18,620 bases of DNA from JAPYTU01 sp036166735 (GTDB taxonomy: Bacteria; Bacteroidota; Bacteroidia; Cytophagales; MED-G16). The notes beneath the pieces are model-generated. The model did no database searches and was not told where the DNA came from. It worked only from the letters and a program-made list of their open reading frames with translations. The position numbers and the translations under genes are program-made. Positions 7,492 through 15,451 of the stretch are shown here, piece after piece (position 1 is the first letter of the stretch; every line of letters starts with the position of its first letter). Location: NCBI GenBank assembly GCA_036166735.1, contig JAYZHG010000013.1:1-18620 (forward strand), given 5' to 3'.

Positions 7492-7563
7492 TAGCCCCGA
7501 CAAGAATCGAACTTGCATCTAAAGTTTAGGAAACTCCTATTCTATCCATTGAACTACAGGGCC
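7492..7563 (-). tRNA. tRNA-Arg(CCU)
   Basis: The minus strand folds into a complete 72-nt cloverleaf. The acceptor is GGCCCTG/CGGGGCT (G1-U72 and U6-G67 wobbles, the rest Watson-Crick) with discriminator A73. The D stem is GTTC/GAAT with loop AATGGATA. The anticodon stem is GGAGT/ACTTT around loop TTCCTAA, giving anticodon CCT, which reads AGG (Arg). The variable loop is AGAT. The T stem is GCAAG/CTTGT with loop TTCGATT. No CCA is encoded, so the tail must be added by the CCA enzyme. The neighbours are convergent (gene ending 7378) and divergent (TPR operon), so it forms its own transcription unit. Confidence 0.95.
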
Positions 7564-7571
7564 ATATAAAA

Positions 7572-7579
7572 CAAAATTA
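7572..7579 (-). promoter_or_regulatory. -7 promoter box (TAATTTTG) for tRNA-Arg
   Basis: On the minus strand TAATTTTG matches TAnnTTTG and ends 8 bases before the mature tRNA 5' end, a sensible place for a tRNA promoter. No TTG lies at the usual 17-23 base distance upstream; the nearest is about 31 bases away, so only the -7 half is supported. Confidence 0.45.
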
Positions 7580-7657
7580 TATTTCATTAGTTAAAAAAAT
7601 TATAAATAAACAATATAATTTGTAGCTTTATATTTCTAATTATAATTGAGTTTTAAG

Positions 7658-9070
7658 ATGGCAGAAGAGTTTAAGAAAAGACAGGAAGAATTTCGAAAAC
7701 TTGTTTTAGAATTTGAATTACAAGTTAAAAATAATATCGATTTTTATTATGATTCTGAATATTATGAAAGAATTGTAAAATGGTATATTGATAATCATAA
7801 ATTTAAATTAGGACTTAAAGCTATTGAAATTGCTCTTGCTCAACACAAATTTTCTTCGGATTTATTAATTCAAAAAGCAAATATTCTTATTGCACTACAA
7901 AAATTTAGTAAAGCACTTATATCTTTAGATAAGGCCCATTCACTTAATCCTAAAGATGAAAACATTTTTATTTTAACTGGTCAAGTGAAAATTATATTAG
8001 GATACTATGATGATGCTATTGAAACTTTTAAAAAAGCTTTAGATATTTCAGAAAATAAAGATGAAATTTTTTATCAAGTGGGATTAGCATATCAGGCAAA
8101 TGGTAAATTTAATCATGCTACGGAAAATTTTAAGAAAGCTATTGATATAAATATAAATCATGAAAATGCATTATATGATTTAGCTTATTGTTTAAATCTT
8201 ACTGGTGAATTAAAAAATAGTATTCATTATTATAAAAAATTTATAGATGAAGATCCTTATTCAGAATTTGCTTGGTTTAATCTTGGTAATATTTATAATA
8301 AATTAAAAAAATATTCTAAGGCTGCTGAAGCTTTTGAGTATGCTATTGCAATAGATGATCAATATTCAGCAGCTTTTATGAGTCTTGGAGATAGTTATAA
8401 TAACTTAGAAAAATTTGCTTTAGCAAAGAAATGTTTTGAAAAGGCATTAGAACTAAATGGCCCTTCTCCTGATATTTATTATAATCTTGGAAGAGTATAT
8501 TATTTATTAAAAGATTTTAATACATCAATCAATTTTTATCAGAGATCAATAAAAATAGATCAGTTTTATAAGAATTCATACTATGGTTTAGGTAAAAGTT
8601 TATCTTCTATGGACAAATGGTTTCAAGCTATTTATTACTTTAAGAAAGCTCAAAAATTTGATAATAATAATATTGATTTTTTGAAATCATTAGCTTATGC
8701 GGAATTTAAAGTTGGAAATTTAGTGTCGAGTATTGATGTATATACTAAAGTAATGGAACTTTATCCTGAGGATGTACAATCATGTTTAGATTTTTCTTTT
8801 ATTTATTATGAAAGTGGTGATATTAAGAAAGCAATCTCAATTATTAATGAAGGAATTGCCGAAACTCCTGGAGAATCTTTGTTTTATTATAGGCTTGTCA
8901 TTTATCTTTTAGATGATGGTAAGTATAAGGAGGCAATAAATGTTTTGGAGAGTGCATTATCTATCAATTTTGAAAATCATGATGTTTTATTTGATTTTAT
9001 TCCGAAATTTGAAACTCAGTCTGCTTTAATAAGGGTGATAAATCAATTTAAAAAAAATAATAAATTATGA
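7658..9070 (+). CDS. Tetratricopeptide-repeat protein
   Basis: This is a 470-residue soluble protein with no signal peptide or membrane segment. From about residue 60 it is an almost continuous TPR solenoid of roughly eleven 34-residue repeats. Clear ones read AWFNLGNIYNKLKKYSKAA, AFMSLGDSYNNLEKFALAK and IYYNLGRVYYLLKDFNTSI, with the usual small residues at helix-packing positions and A-x-P/D caps. The basic and acidic N-terminus (AEEFKKRQEEFRKLV) is probably helical. TPR arrays bind partner proteins; the partner here is unknown. I chose ATG 7658 over an in-frame TTG at 7646 (four residues longer), although uvrB in the same operon does use TTG. It is the first gene of the plus-strand operon, and its stop overlaps the comA-like start by ATGA (9067-9070). 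Bacteroidota often carry such a TPR gene beside comA-like, DUF368 and aroE genes. Confidence 0.88.
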   Translation: MAEEFKKRQEEFRKLVLEFELQVKNNIDFYYDSEYYERIVKWYIDNHKFKLGLKAIEIALAQHKFSSDLLIQKANILIALQKFSKALISLDKAHSLNPKDENIFILTGQVKIILGYYDDAIETFKKALDISENKDEIFYQVGLAYQANGKFNHATENFKKAIDININHENALYDLAYCLNLTGELKNSIHYYKKFIDEDPYSEFAWFNLGNIYNKLKKYSKAAEAFEYAIAIDDQYSAAFMSLGDSYNNLEKFALAKKCFEKALELNGPSPDIYYNLGRVYYLLKDFNTSINFYQRSIKIDQFYKNSYYGLGKSLSSMDKWFQAIYYFKKAQKFDNNNIDFLKSLAYAEFKVGNLVSSIDVYTKVMELYPEDVQSCLDFSFIYYESGDIKKAISIINEGIAETPGESLFYYRLVIYLLDDGKYKEAINVLESALSINFENHDVLFDFIPKFETQSALIRVINQFKKNNKL

Positions 9071-9825
9071 ATTATTACTTAAAAAATATTCCAGAGAGAG
9101 AACTTAAACCAAGGGATCGTGGTATTACGAGGGTTATGGATAAGGGCTTAAGTATTAGACAATGTGAAGATTTAATAGAATCCAGTGGGAAATATATTGA
9201 TTTTATAAAATTAGGTTGGTCGACTTCATATTTAACTGAAAATCTTAAAGAAAAAATTAAAATATTTAGAGATGCTAATATTGCAGTATATTTTGGAGGA
9301 ACTCTTTTTGAAGCATTTTTAATTAGAGATCAATTGGATGACTATGTAAAGGTTTTAAAAAAATATAATTTAAAGTATGCTGAAGTATCAGATGGTTCAA
9401 TTACAATTTCTCACAAAAAAAAGTGTGAATGTATTTCAAAGTTAGCAGAATATGTTACAGTGTTATCAGAAGTTGGTTCAAAAGATACTAAAAAGATAAT
9501 TCCCCCATATAAATGGATTAGACAAATGCGTGCAGAACTTAATGCTGGATCTTGGAAAGTTATAGGAGAGGCTAGAGAATCTGGAAATGTTGGTCTTTTT
9601 AGACAATCAGGAGAAGTTAGACAAGGATTAGTAGAAGAAATTTTAACTGAAATACCACAAGAAAAAATTATTTGGGAGGCTCCTAATAAAGTTCAGCAAG
9701 TATGGTTTATTAAGTTACTTGGTCAAAATGTTAATCTTGGTAATATAATAGCGGATGAGGTAATTGCATTAGAAACTACTAGAATAGGTATAAGAGGAGA
9801 TACTTTTAATGAATTCTTAAAGTAA
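9067..9825 (+). CDS. Phosphosulfolactate synthase (ComA) family protein
   Basis: This 252-residue protein covers the whole ComA family (TIM barrel). Landmarks in order are KPRDRGITRVMDKG, FIKLGWSTS, YFGGTLFE, YAEVSDGSI, EVGSKD, GEARESGNVG and the C-terminal WEAPNKVQQVWFI, NVNLGNI and RIGIRGDTF. The known reaction is addition of sulfite to phosphoenolpyruvate, giving (2R)-phospho-3-sulfolactate. That is the first step to coenzyme M in methanogens and to sulfolactate in Bacillus. The same family includes plant HSA32, a heat-tolerance protein of different role, so the reaction here is not certain. ComB and ComC partners are not in the window. In Bacteroidota a plausible product is a C3 sulfonate feeding sulfonolipids or sulfolactate, which is inference. 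It overlaps the TPR gene by 4 bases and is 3 bases from the DUF368 gene. Confidence 0.85.
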   Translation: MNYYLKNIPERELKPRDRGITRVMDKGLSIRQCEDLIESSGKYIDFIKLGWSTSYLTENLKEKIKIFRDANIAVYFGGTLFEAFLIRDQLDDYVKVLKKYNLKYAEVSDGSITISHKKKCECISKLAEYVTVLSEVGSKDTKKIIPPYKWIRQMRAELNAGSWKVIGEARESGNVGLFRQSGEVRQGLVEEILTEIPQEKIIWEAPNKVQQVWFIKLLGQNVNLGNIIADEVIALETTRIGIRGDTFNEFLK

Positions 9826-9828
9826 TTA

Positions 9829-10701
9829 ATGTATTTAAAATCATTTATAATTTTCCTTAAAGGATCAGCAATGGGATTAGCTGATTTAATTCCTGGAATA
9901 TCCGGCGGAACTATAGCATTAATTTTAGGTATTTATCGAACATTCATTAACTCATTAAAATCTATTAATCTTCAATCTCTAAAATTATTATTTACTTGTA
10001 ATTTTAAGGGATTAAATAAACAACTAAACTTAGTTTTTTTGATTCCTTTGTTTTCTGGAATTATTTTTTCAGTTTTAGTTTTTTCGAGTTTAATTTTTTT
10101 CTTCTTAGAAGAATTCCCTATTCATTTATTTTCTATTTTTTTTAGTCTAATTTTTTTTTCTTCATTATACTTAATTACAAAAACACCTTCTAATATTTTA
10201 TCAAAAACAGTTTTAATATTAATAGGAATTGAGGTTGGTTATGTGCTTTCAATTTTAAATCCTTTTTATGTTTCAGACACTTATATGTCTATTTTTTTAT
10301 CTGGCTTAATAGCTACATCAGCTATGCTTTTGCCTGGAATATCGGGCAGTTATATTTTGGTTTTATTAGGAAAATATAAGATAGTTTTAGAAGCATTAAA
10401 TAATTTTAATTTTGATATATTAATATTTTTTTTATTAGGTTCTATTTCTGGAATTTTATTATTTTCAAGATTCATATCATTACTTCTAAGTAATTATTAT
10501 AATGCTACAATTTTATTATTGTCAGGATTGATGATTGGTGCATTAAATAAAATATGGCCCTGGAAGTATAATAATTTTAATATTTCACCGAATGATTATC
10601 ACAATTTAACTGGTAGTGATGATTATTTTTATCATGCATTTATAATTTTTATATTATGTGGTTTATTTTCATTTATAATTAATTATACAAAACATGAATA
10701 A
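9829..10701 (+). CDS. DUF368 family membrane protein, probable polyprenyl-phosphate transporter (PopT-type)
   Basis: This is a 290-residue membrane protein, the usual length for DUF368, with about eight hydrophobic segments. It shows the family's internal inverted repeat. A18-D-L-I-P-G-I-S-G-G-T sits in the N-terminal half, and a second L167-L-P-G-I-S-G-S-Y lies in the C-terminal half, each preceding a membrane helix. Members of DUF368 (PopT) have been identified as transporters that return undecaprenyl phosphate across the inner membrane for reuse in peptidoglycan and glycan synthesis, working alongside DedA-family UptA. The specific substrate here is inferred from the family. The start lies 3 bases after the comA-like stop, and its last 8 bases overlap the start of aroE, so it is certainly part of the operon. 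Confidence 0.9.
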   Translation: MYLKSFIIFLKGSAMGLADLIPGISGGTIALILGIYRTFINSLKSINLQSLKLLFTCNFKGLNKQLNLVFLIPLFSGIIFSVLVFSSLIFFFLEEFPIHLFSIFFSLIFFSSLYLITKTPSNILSKTVLILIGIEVGYVLSILNPFYVSDTYMSIFLSGLIATSAMLLPGISGSYILVLLGKYKIVLEALNNFNFDILIFFLLGSISGILLFSRFISLLLSNYYNATILLLSGLMIGALNKIWPWKYNNFNISPNDYHNLTGSDDYFYHAFIIFILCGLFSFIINYTKHE

Positions 10702-11428
10702 ATTTGGTTTAATTGGTTTTCCTTTGAAACACTCATTTTCTAAAAAATATTTTGATAATAAATTTTTGAATAATAAGATTAAAAATGTTTCATACGATAA
10801 TTATGAAATTAATGATATCCAAGAGCTTAAAGATCTAATTAAAAATAATCCAGAAATTAAAGGGTTAAATGTTACAATTCCATATAAAAAAAAAATAATT
10901 CCTTTTTTAAATAAAATTGATTCTAAAGCTAAATTAATAGGTGCTGTTAATGTTGTTAAAATAAATGATGATTTTTTGATTGGTTATAATTCAGATTATT
11001 TAGGTTTTAAACAAAGTTTAGAATCTTGGATACCTAATAATAATTTTTCAGCTTTAGTATTTGGTTCTGGAGGTAGTTCAAGAGCTGTAATTCAAGTTCT
11101 TAAAGATATGAACATAACATATACAATTGTGTCAAGATCTTTATCAAATAATTATAAAACTTATGAACAAGTGATAGATGAAAATTTATTATTAACTAAT
11201 AAATTAATTATAAACACAACACCATTAGGAATGTTTCCGGATGTTAATTCTTGTCCAAATATTTCTTATGATAGTCTTAGTGATTCTCATTATGTTTATG
11301 ATTTAGTTTATAATCCTGAAGAAACTCTTTTTATAAAGAAATGTCAAGAGTTTGGTTCAAATACTAAAAATGGTTTAGATATGCTTTACAGACAAGCTGA
11401 TATTTCTTGGAATTTATGGAATAAATAA
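10694..11428 (+). CDS. aroE: Shikimate dehydrogenase
   Basis: This 244-residue enzyme reduces 3-dehydroshikimate to shikimate with NADPH in the chorismate (aromatic amino acid) pathway. The substrate loop is GLIGFPLKHSFSKKYF; this HSFSKKYF form is typical of Bacteroidota, where other phyla have HSxSPxxHN. Catalytic K65 lies in NVTIPYK and D101 in GYNSDYLGF. The NADPH-binding glycine loop is FGSGGSSRAV (124-131). TTPLGMFPD and the C-terminal GLDMLYRQADISW close the active site. It is slightly shorter than the usual 270 residues, again like Bacteroidota relatives. The ATG lies inside the last codons of the DUF368 gene (8-base overlap) and uvrB follows after 8 bases. Confidence 0.95.
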   Translation: MNKFGLIGFPLKHSFSKKYFDNKFLNNKIKNVSYDNYEINDIQELKDLIKNNPEIKGLNVTIPYKKKIIPFLNKIDSKAKLIGAVNVVKINDDFLIGYNSDYLGFKQSLESWIPNNNFSALVFGSGGSSRAVIQVLKDMNITYTIVSRSLSNNYKTYEQVIDENLLLTNKLIINTTPLGMFPDVNSCPNISYDSLSDSHYVYDLVYNPEETLFIKKCQEFGSNTKNGLDMLYRQADISWNLWNK

Positions 11429-11436
11429 TTTAAATA

Positions 11437-13458
11437 TTGAATTTTAATTTAAAATCAGATTTTAAACCAAAAGGTGATCAGCTTAGTGCTATAAAGAAAT
11501 TAAATTATGGTATAAATAATAAAGAAAAAGCTCAGGTTTTACTTGGAGTTACTGGGTCGGGTAAAACATTTACAATGGCAAATGTTATTTCAGAACAAAA
11601 TAAACCCACTCTTATTTTGTGTCATAATAAAACTTTGGCGGCTCAATTATATGGAGAGTTAAAACAATTTTTCCCTGATAATGCTGTTGAATATTTTATT
11701 TCGTATTACGATTATTATCAACCAGAAGCTTATATTCCAACTACTAATGTATATATAGAAAAGGATTTATCTATTAATCAAGAGATTGAAAAGTTAAGAC
11801 TAAGTGCTTCATCTTCTCTTTTATCTGGAAGGAATGATGTTATTGTAGTTGCTTCGGTTTCATGTATATATGGTATTGGTAATCCTGATGATTTTGGAAA
11901 AAATGTTATAAAATTAAAAATAGGAGATACTTATAATTTAAAAGAACTACTATTTTTATTTGTTGATATTCTTTATGAAAGATCTTATGAAGAAGAATTT
12001 AAAAGAGGCTCATTTAGGTTAAAAGGAGATACGTTAGATATTTTTGTTGCTTATGATGACTTTATTTATAGAATAATTTTTTGGGGTAAAGAAATTGAAT
12101 CAATTCAAAAAATTGATCCAGCTTCAGGAAGAAAAATTTCAGATCAAGAAAGTATAATAATTTATCCAGCAAATTTGTTTGTCACATCTAAAGATGTAAT
12201 AGATATTGCATTAACTGAAATTGAAAAAGATTTAGATAAACAAGTAAATTTTTTTGAAAAAGAAGGAAAATTTTTTGAAGCTAAAAGAATTAAAGAAAGA
12301 ACAGAATTTGATTTGGAAATGATAAATGAAATTGGTTATTGTTCTGGAATTGAAAATTATTCTCGATATTTTGATAGAAGAAATCCTGGAAAAAGACCAT
12401 TTTGTTTACTTGATTATTTTCCTGATAATTTTTTGATGTTTATTGATGAGAGCCATGTGACAATACCACAAGTTAGGGCAATGTGGGGGGGGGATAGATC
12501 TAGGAAAATGAATTTAGTAGAATATGGTTTTAGGTTACCATCAGCACTTGATAATAGGCCTTTAAATTTTCAAGAATTTGAATCTATGATAAATCAAGTA
12601 ATTTTTGTTGGTGCAACACCATCAGAGTACGAGCTTACTAGTTCTGGAGGTTCAATTGTTGAACAAATTATTAGACCAACTGGATTATTGGATCCCAAAA
12701 TTGAAGTTAGAAAATCTGAGAATCAGATTGATGATATTCTGAATGAAATTAATCTTAGAGTTGATAAAGATGAGAGAATTTTAATTACTACTTTGACAAA
12801 AAGAATGTCTGAAGAACTTTCTAAGTATTTACTTAATAGTGGTGTTGCTTGTAGGTATATGCATTCGGAGATAGATACTTTAGAAAGAGTTAATATTTTA
12901 AGAGGATTGAGACTAGGTGATTTTAATGTTTTAGTTGGAGTTAATTTATTAAGAGAAGGATTAGATCTACCAGAAGTTTCATTAGTAATAATTCTTGATG
13001 CAGATAAAGAAGGATTCTTGAGAAATGAAAAATCATTAATACAAACTTCAGGTAGAGCAGCTAGAAATGTAAACGGTTTAGTTATTATGTATGCTGATAA
13101 AATTACTAAATCAATGGATTCAACTATTAAGAAAACTCAGAGAAGAAGGAAACTTCAAAATGAATATAATATTAAAAATAATATTATTCCAAAAACCATT
13201 TCTAAATCCAAAGAATACATAATAGCTCAGACTACAGTTGGCAAAAAGTTAAGTGAAGAAAATAAATTTATATCTAAATTAGAAATTGATCCTGTTATTA
13301 AAAGTATGAGCAAAGAAGAAATTGATAAAATCATTTTAAGAAATGAAAAACAAATGAACACTGTTGCAAAAAATTTAGATTTTTTTGAAGCTGCAAGATT
13401 AAGAGATGAAAATATAGAATTAAAAAAAATTATAGAATCAAAATTAGATTTTAGGTAA
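11437..13458 (+). CDS. uvrB: Excinuclease ABC subunit B
   Basis: This 673-residue UvrB is full length (E. coli 673). It is the damage-verifying helicase-like subunit of nucleotide excision repair, loaded by UvrA and recruiting UvrC. Walker A is G37-VTGSGKT44. The beta-hairpin that probes DNA follows YDYYQPEAYIP. The helicase motif II is D337-ESH, motif VI is QTSGRAARN, and a C-terminal UVR coiled-coil (about 630-670, ending FFEAARLRDE) contacts UvrC. The start is TTG at 11437, fixed by alignment: translation MNFNLKSDFKPKGDQ matches the invariant family N-terminus and no ATG is available there. Inside the conserved QVRAM-x-x-GDRSRK loop this copy reads MWGGD, encoded through a run of nine G (12485-12493), where relatives normally have Tyr. 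The frame stays intact through it. It is the last gene of the operon, and its 3' end overlaps the opposing gene by 15 bases. Confidence 0.97.
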   Translation: MNFNLKSDFKPKGDQLSAIKKLNYGINNKEKAQVLLGVTGSGKTFTMANVISEQNKPTLILCHNKTLAAQLYGELKQFFPDNAVEYFISYYDYYQPEAYIPTTNVYIEKDLSINQEIEKLRLSASSSLLSGRNDVIVVASVSCIYGIGNPDDFGKNVIKLKIGDTYNLKELLFLFVDILYERSYEEEFKRGSFRLKGDTLDIFVAYDDFIYRIIFWGKEIESIQKIDPASGRKISDQESIIIYPANLFVTSKDVIDIALTEIEKDLDKQVNFFEKEGKFFEAKRIKERTEFDLEMINEIGYCSGIENYSRYFDRRNPGKRPFCLLDYFPDNFLMFIDESHVTIPQVRAMWGGDRSRKMNLVEYGFRLPSALDNRPLNFQEFESMINQVIFVGATPSEYELTSSGGSIVEQIIRPTGLLDPKIEVRKSENQIDDILNEINLRVDKDERILITTLTKRMSEELSKYLLNSGVACRYMHSEIDTLERVNILRGLRLGDFNVLVGVNLLREGLDLPEVSLVIILDADKEGFLRNEKSLIQTSGRAARNVNGLVIMYADKITKSMDSTIKKTQRRRKLQNEYNIKNNIIPKTISKSKEYIIAQTTVGKKLSEENKFISKLEIDPVIKSMSKEEIDKIILRNEKQMNTVAKNLDFFEAARLRDENIELKKIIESKLDFR

Positions 13459-14787
13459 TTTCCATCCGTTGTTATATTTAGGAGTAATTAAACTATTTGC
13501 TTTGTAATCATAACCAAAATTACCTCTTTCTTTATTCCAATAAATTTTGTTTCCAGTTTTATAAGCAATATTGCCCATATGAGCATTAATTGCTGCTATA
13601 CTACCACTTTCAATACCACAGTTTAAAGAATTTGAATCATTATTTTTTATGCAATCTATAAAATTCTTAGTGTGGGCATCTAGAGCATTAAAATCAACTG
13701 ATTGTTTTGGAATTTTTTCAATGTGAAAATTTCCTCCATTTCTATGATCTCTTTCTGGAATGACTTCCCATCCTCCTCTATTGATAACTAAAGTACCATT
13801 ATTTCCAATGAATGCGATTCCTTCACCTTTTCCATAATTACCTCCATCAATACCATTTGCATGTTCCCATAGCATTGTAAAATTATCATATTTATATATT
13901 GTTTGTAGGGTATCTGGTGTTTCAGTATCTTGATTGGGATAACCAAATTTACCACCAGATGCCATTATTGAAATAGGGTCTTTTGCTTTCATACCATACA
14001 ATGCAATGTCAATTTCATGTACTCCCCAATCAGTCATTAGACCACCAGCATAATCCCAGTACCATCTAAAATTAAAATGAAATCTATTTTGATTAAATTT
14101 TCTCATAGGAGCAGGTCCAAGCCACATGTTATAATTAACTCCATGAGGTGGATTAGTATCTGGTTTATTATCCACCCAGCCATACCATCCTTGGTATGCC
14201 CATACTTTTACTAATCTTATATCTCCTAGTTTTCCAGACCATAGATAATCTAGAGCTTCTTTATATTGACCGCCACTTCTTTGCCATTGTCCTATCTGAA
14301 CACATTTATTATGTTTTTTTGCAGAATTGAGCATAATATTTGCTTCAGCTATCGAATTTGAAATTGGTTTTTCACAGTAAGCATGTTTTCCAGCTTCTAA
14401 AGAATGTACTAGATTTAAACAGTGCCAGTGATCTGGTGTTCCAATAACTACTGCATCAATATCTTTGTTTTCTAACATTTTTCTATAATCTCCATAAAGT
14501 AGTGGTTTTTTACCTGTAACTTCTTCAACATTATTAGATCGATTATTTAAAACATTTTCATCAACATCACATATTGCTATACAATCTGTTTCACTATTTT
14601 TTAGTATAGATTTCATATCTGCCCACCCCATTCCTTTACATCCAATTAGACCAAAATTTACTTTTTCATTAGGGGAAACGTATTTTCTCATAGACGAAAT
14701 TGAAGATAGAGGCATTGTAGAAAAAATTGAAGCACCTAAACCTATTTTAGCAGATTTTATAAAAAAAGATCTTCTTGAGTCAATCAT
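13444..14787 (-). CDS. Tat-exported Gfo/Idh/MocA family oxidoreductase
   Basis: This is a 447-residue NAD(P)-dependent oxidoreductase of the Gfo/Idh/MocA family. The N-terminus has a Tat motif, S4-R5-R6-S-F-F, followed by a weakly hydrophobic stretch (11-32), so it is exported folded with its cofactor. The Rossmann fold begins NFGLIGCKGMG (G46-G54) with acidic C-D-V-D at strand 2. Then come IGTPDHWH (115-122) and the family signature E139-K-P141. The second domain, WYWDYAGGLMTDWGVHEID, carries the usual catalytic-side His/Asp set. Members act on sugars, polyols or glycosidic linkages; the Tat-borne 'GTPDHWH' subgroup is common in Bacteroidota and Planctomycetota, often for oxidising sugar hydroxyls in the periplasm. 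The exact substrate is unknown. The start lies 3 bases after the SOD stop, so the two are probably cotranscribed; the 3' end overlaps uvrB's by 15 bases. Confidence 0.92.
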   Translation of the reverse strand: MIDSRRSFFIKSAKIGLGASIFSTMPLSSISSMRKYVSPNEKVNFGLIGCKGMGWADMKSILKNSETDCIAICDVDENVLNNRSNNVEEVTGKKPLLYGDYRKMLENKDIDAVVIGTPDHWHCLNLVHSLEAGKHAYCEKPISNSIAEANIMLNSAKKHNKCVQIGQWQRSGGQYKEALDYLWSGKLGDIRLVKVWAYQGWYGWVDNKPDTNPPHGVNYNMWLGPAPMRKFNQNRFHFNFRWYWDYAGGLMTDWGVHEIDIALYGMKAKDPISIMASGGKFGYPNQDTETPDTLQTIYKYDNFTMLWEHANGIDGGNYGKGEGIAFIGNNGTLVINRGGWEVIPERDHRNGGNFHIEKIPKQSVDFNALDAHTKNFIDCIKNNDSNSLNCGIESGSIAAINAHMGNIAYKTGNKIYWNKERGNFGYDYKANSLITPKYNNGWKLPKI

Positions 14788-14790
14788 TAT

Positions 14791-15384
14791 TTAAACTTTA
14801 CTATTTACTTCTTCCCAATTAATTAAATTAAAAAAAGCATTTATATAGTCTGGTCTTCTATTTTGATAATTTAGATAATATGCATGTTCCCATACATCGA
14901 TACCTAAAACAGGAATACTTTTGTCAGTACATATTCCTGGCATTAGTGGATTATCTTGATTTGCAGATGAACATATTTCTAATTTATCACCTGTTTTACA
15001 TAACCATGCCCAACCAGATCCAAACCTAGTCATTGCAGCAGTTGTAAATTTTTCCTTAAAATTATCATAACTTCCAAAATTGGAATTTATAGCATCAGCT
15101 ATTTTACCAGTAGGATTACCACCACCATTAGGTGAAAGGATTTTCCAGAATAAAGAGTGATTGTAATGCCCACCACCATGATTTCTTATTGCAGGATTAT
15201 CTGTATGATTTCTACATAGTTCTTCTAACGATTTACTTTCTAATTCATTTCCTTTTATTGCATTGTTTAAATTTGTTAAATACAAATTATGATGCTTGGT
15301 ATGATGAATCTCCATCGTTTTTGTATCGATATGTGGTTCTAAGGCATCGTATGAGTAAGATAGATTAGGTAAAGAAAAGGCCAT
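14791..15384 (-). CDS. Superoxide dismutase, Mn-type by sequence
   Basis: This 197-residue Fe/Mn superoxide dismutase has no signal peptide and is therefore cytoplasmic. Metal ligands are H27 (MEIHHTKHH), H76 (HYNHSLFW), D163 and H167 (DVWEHAYY). Residues that distinguish the two metals lean to manganese. The GGGHYNHS motif precedes the second His, where Fe enzymes have AAQxWNH, and the outer-sphere glutamine is at Q143 in SANQDNPLM, the Mn position. Cambialistic use cannot be excluded from sequence. It converts superoxide to hydrogen peroxide and oxygen. The gene is 67 bases downstream of tadA and 3 bases upstream of the Tat oxidoreductase. No recognisable promoter motif was seen in the 67-base gap. 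Whether it should be named sodA or sodB is left open. Confidence 0.96.
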   Translation of the reverse strand: MAFSLPNLSYSYDALEPHIDTKTMEIHHTKHHNLYLTNLNNAIKGNELESKSLEELCRNHTDNPAIRNHGGGHYNHSLFWKILSPNGGGNPTGKIADAINSNFGSYDNFKEKFTTAAMTRFGSGWAWLCKTGDKLEICSSANQDNPLMPGICTDKSIPVLGIDVWEHAYYLNYQNRRPDYINAFFNLINWEEVNSKV

Positions 15385-15451
15385 TTTTGTAAAAGTTTAT
15401 AGGTTAAAAAATATAACTCAATTTAAGAATTTTATATGATATACTAATAAA

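Noticed and set aside
7646..7657. TTG start four codons upstream of the TPR gene ATG
   Set aside because: In frame, but it adds only MSFK with no family support; the ATG at 7658 is a stronger start.
12485..12493. Frameshift in uvrB at the G9 tract
   Set aside because: The reading frame and family motifs (DESH before, GDRSRK after) are continuous, so the copy is intact as given.
15132..15368. 78-codon plus-strand open frame
   Set aside because: Antisense to superoxide dismutase; its composition reflects the complementary His/Asn codons.
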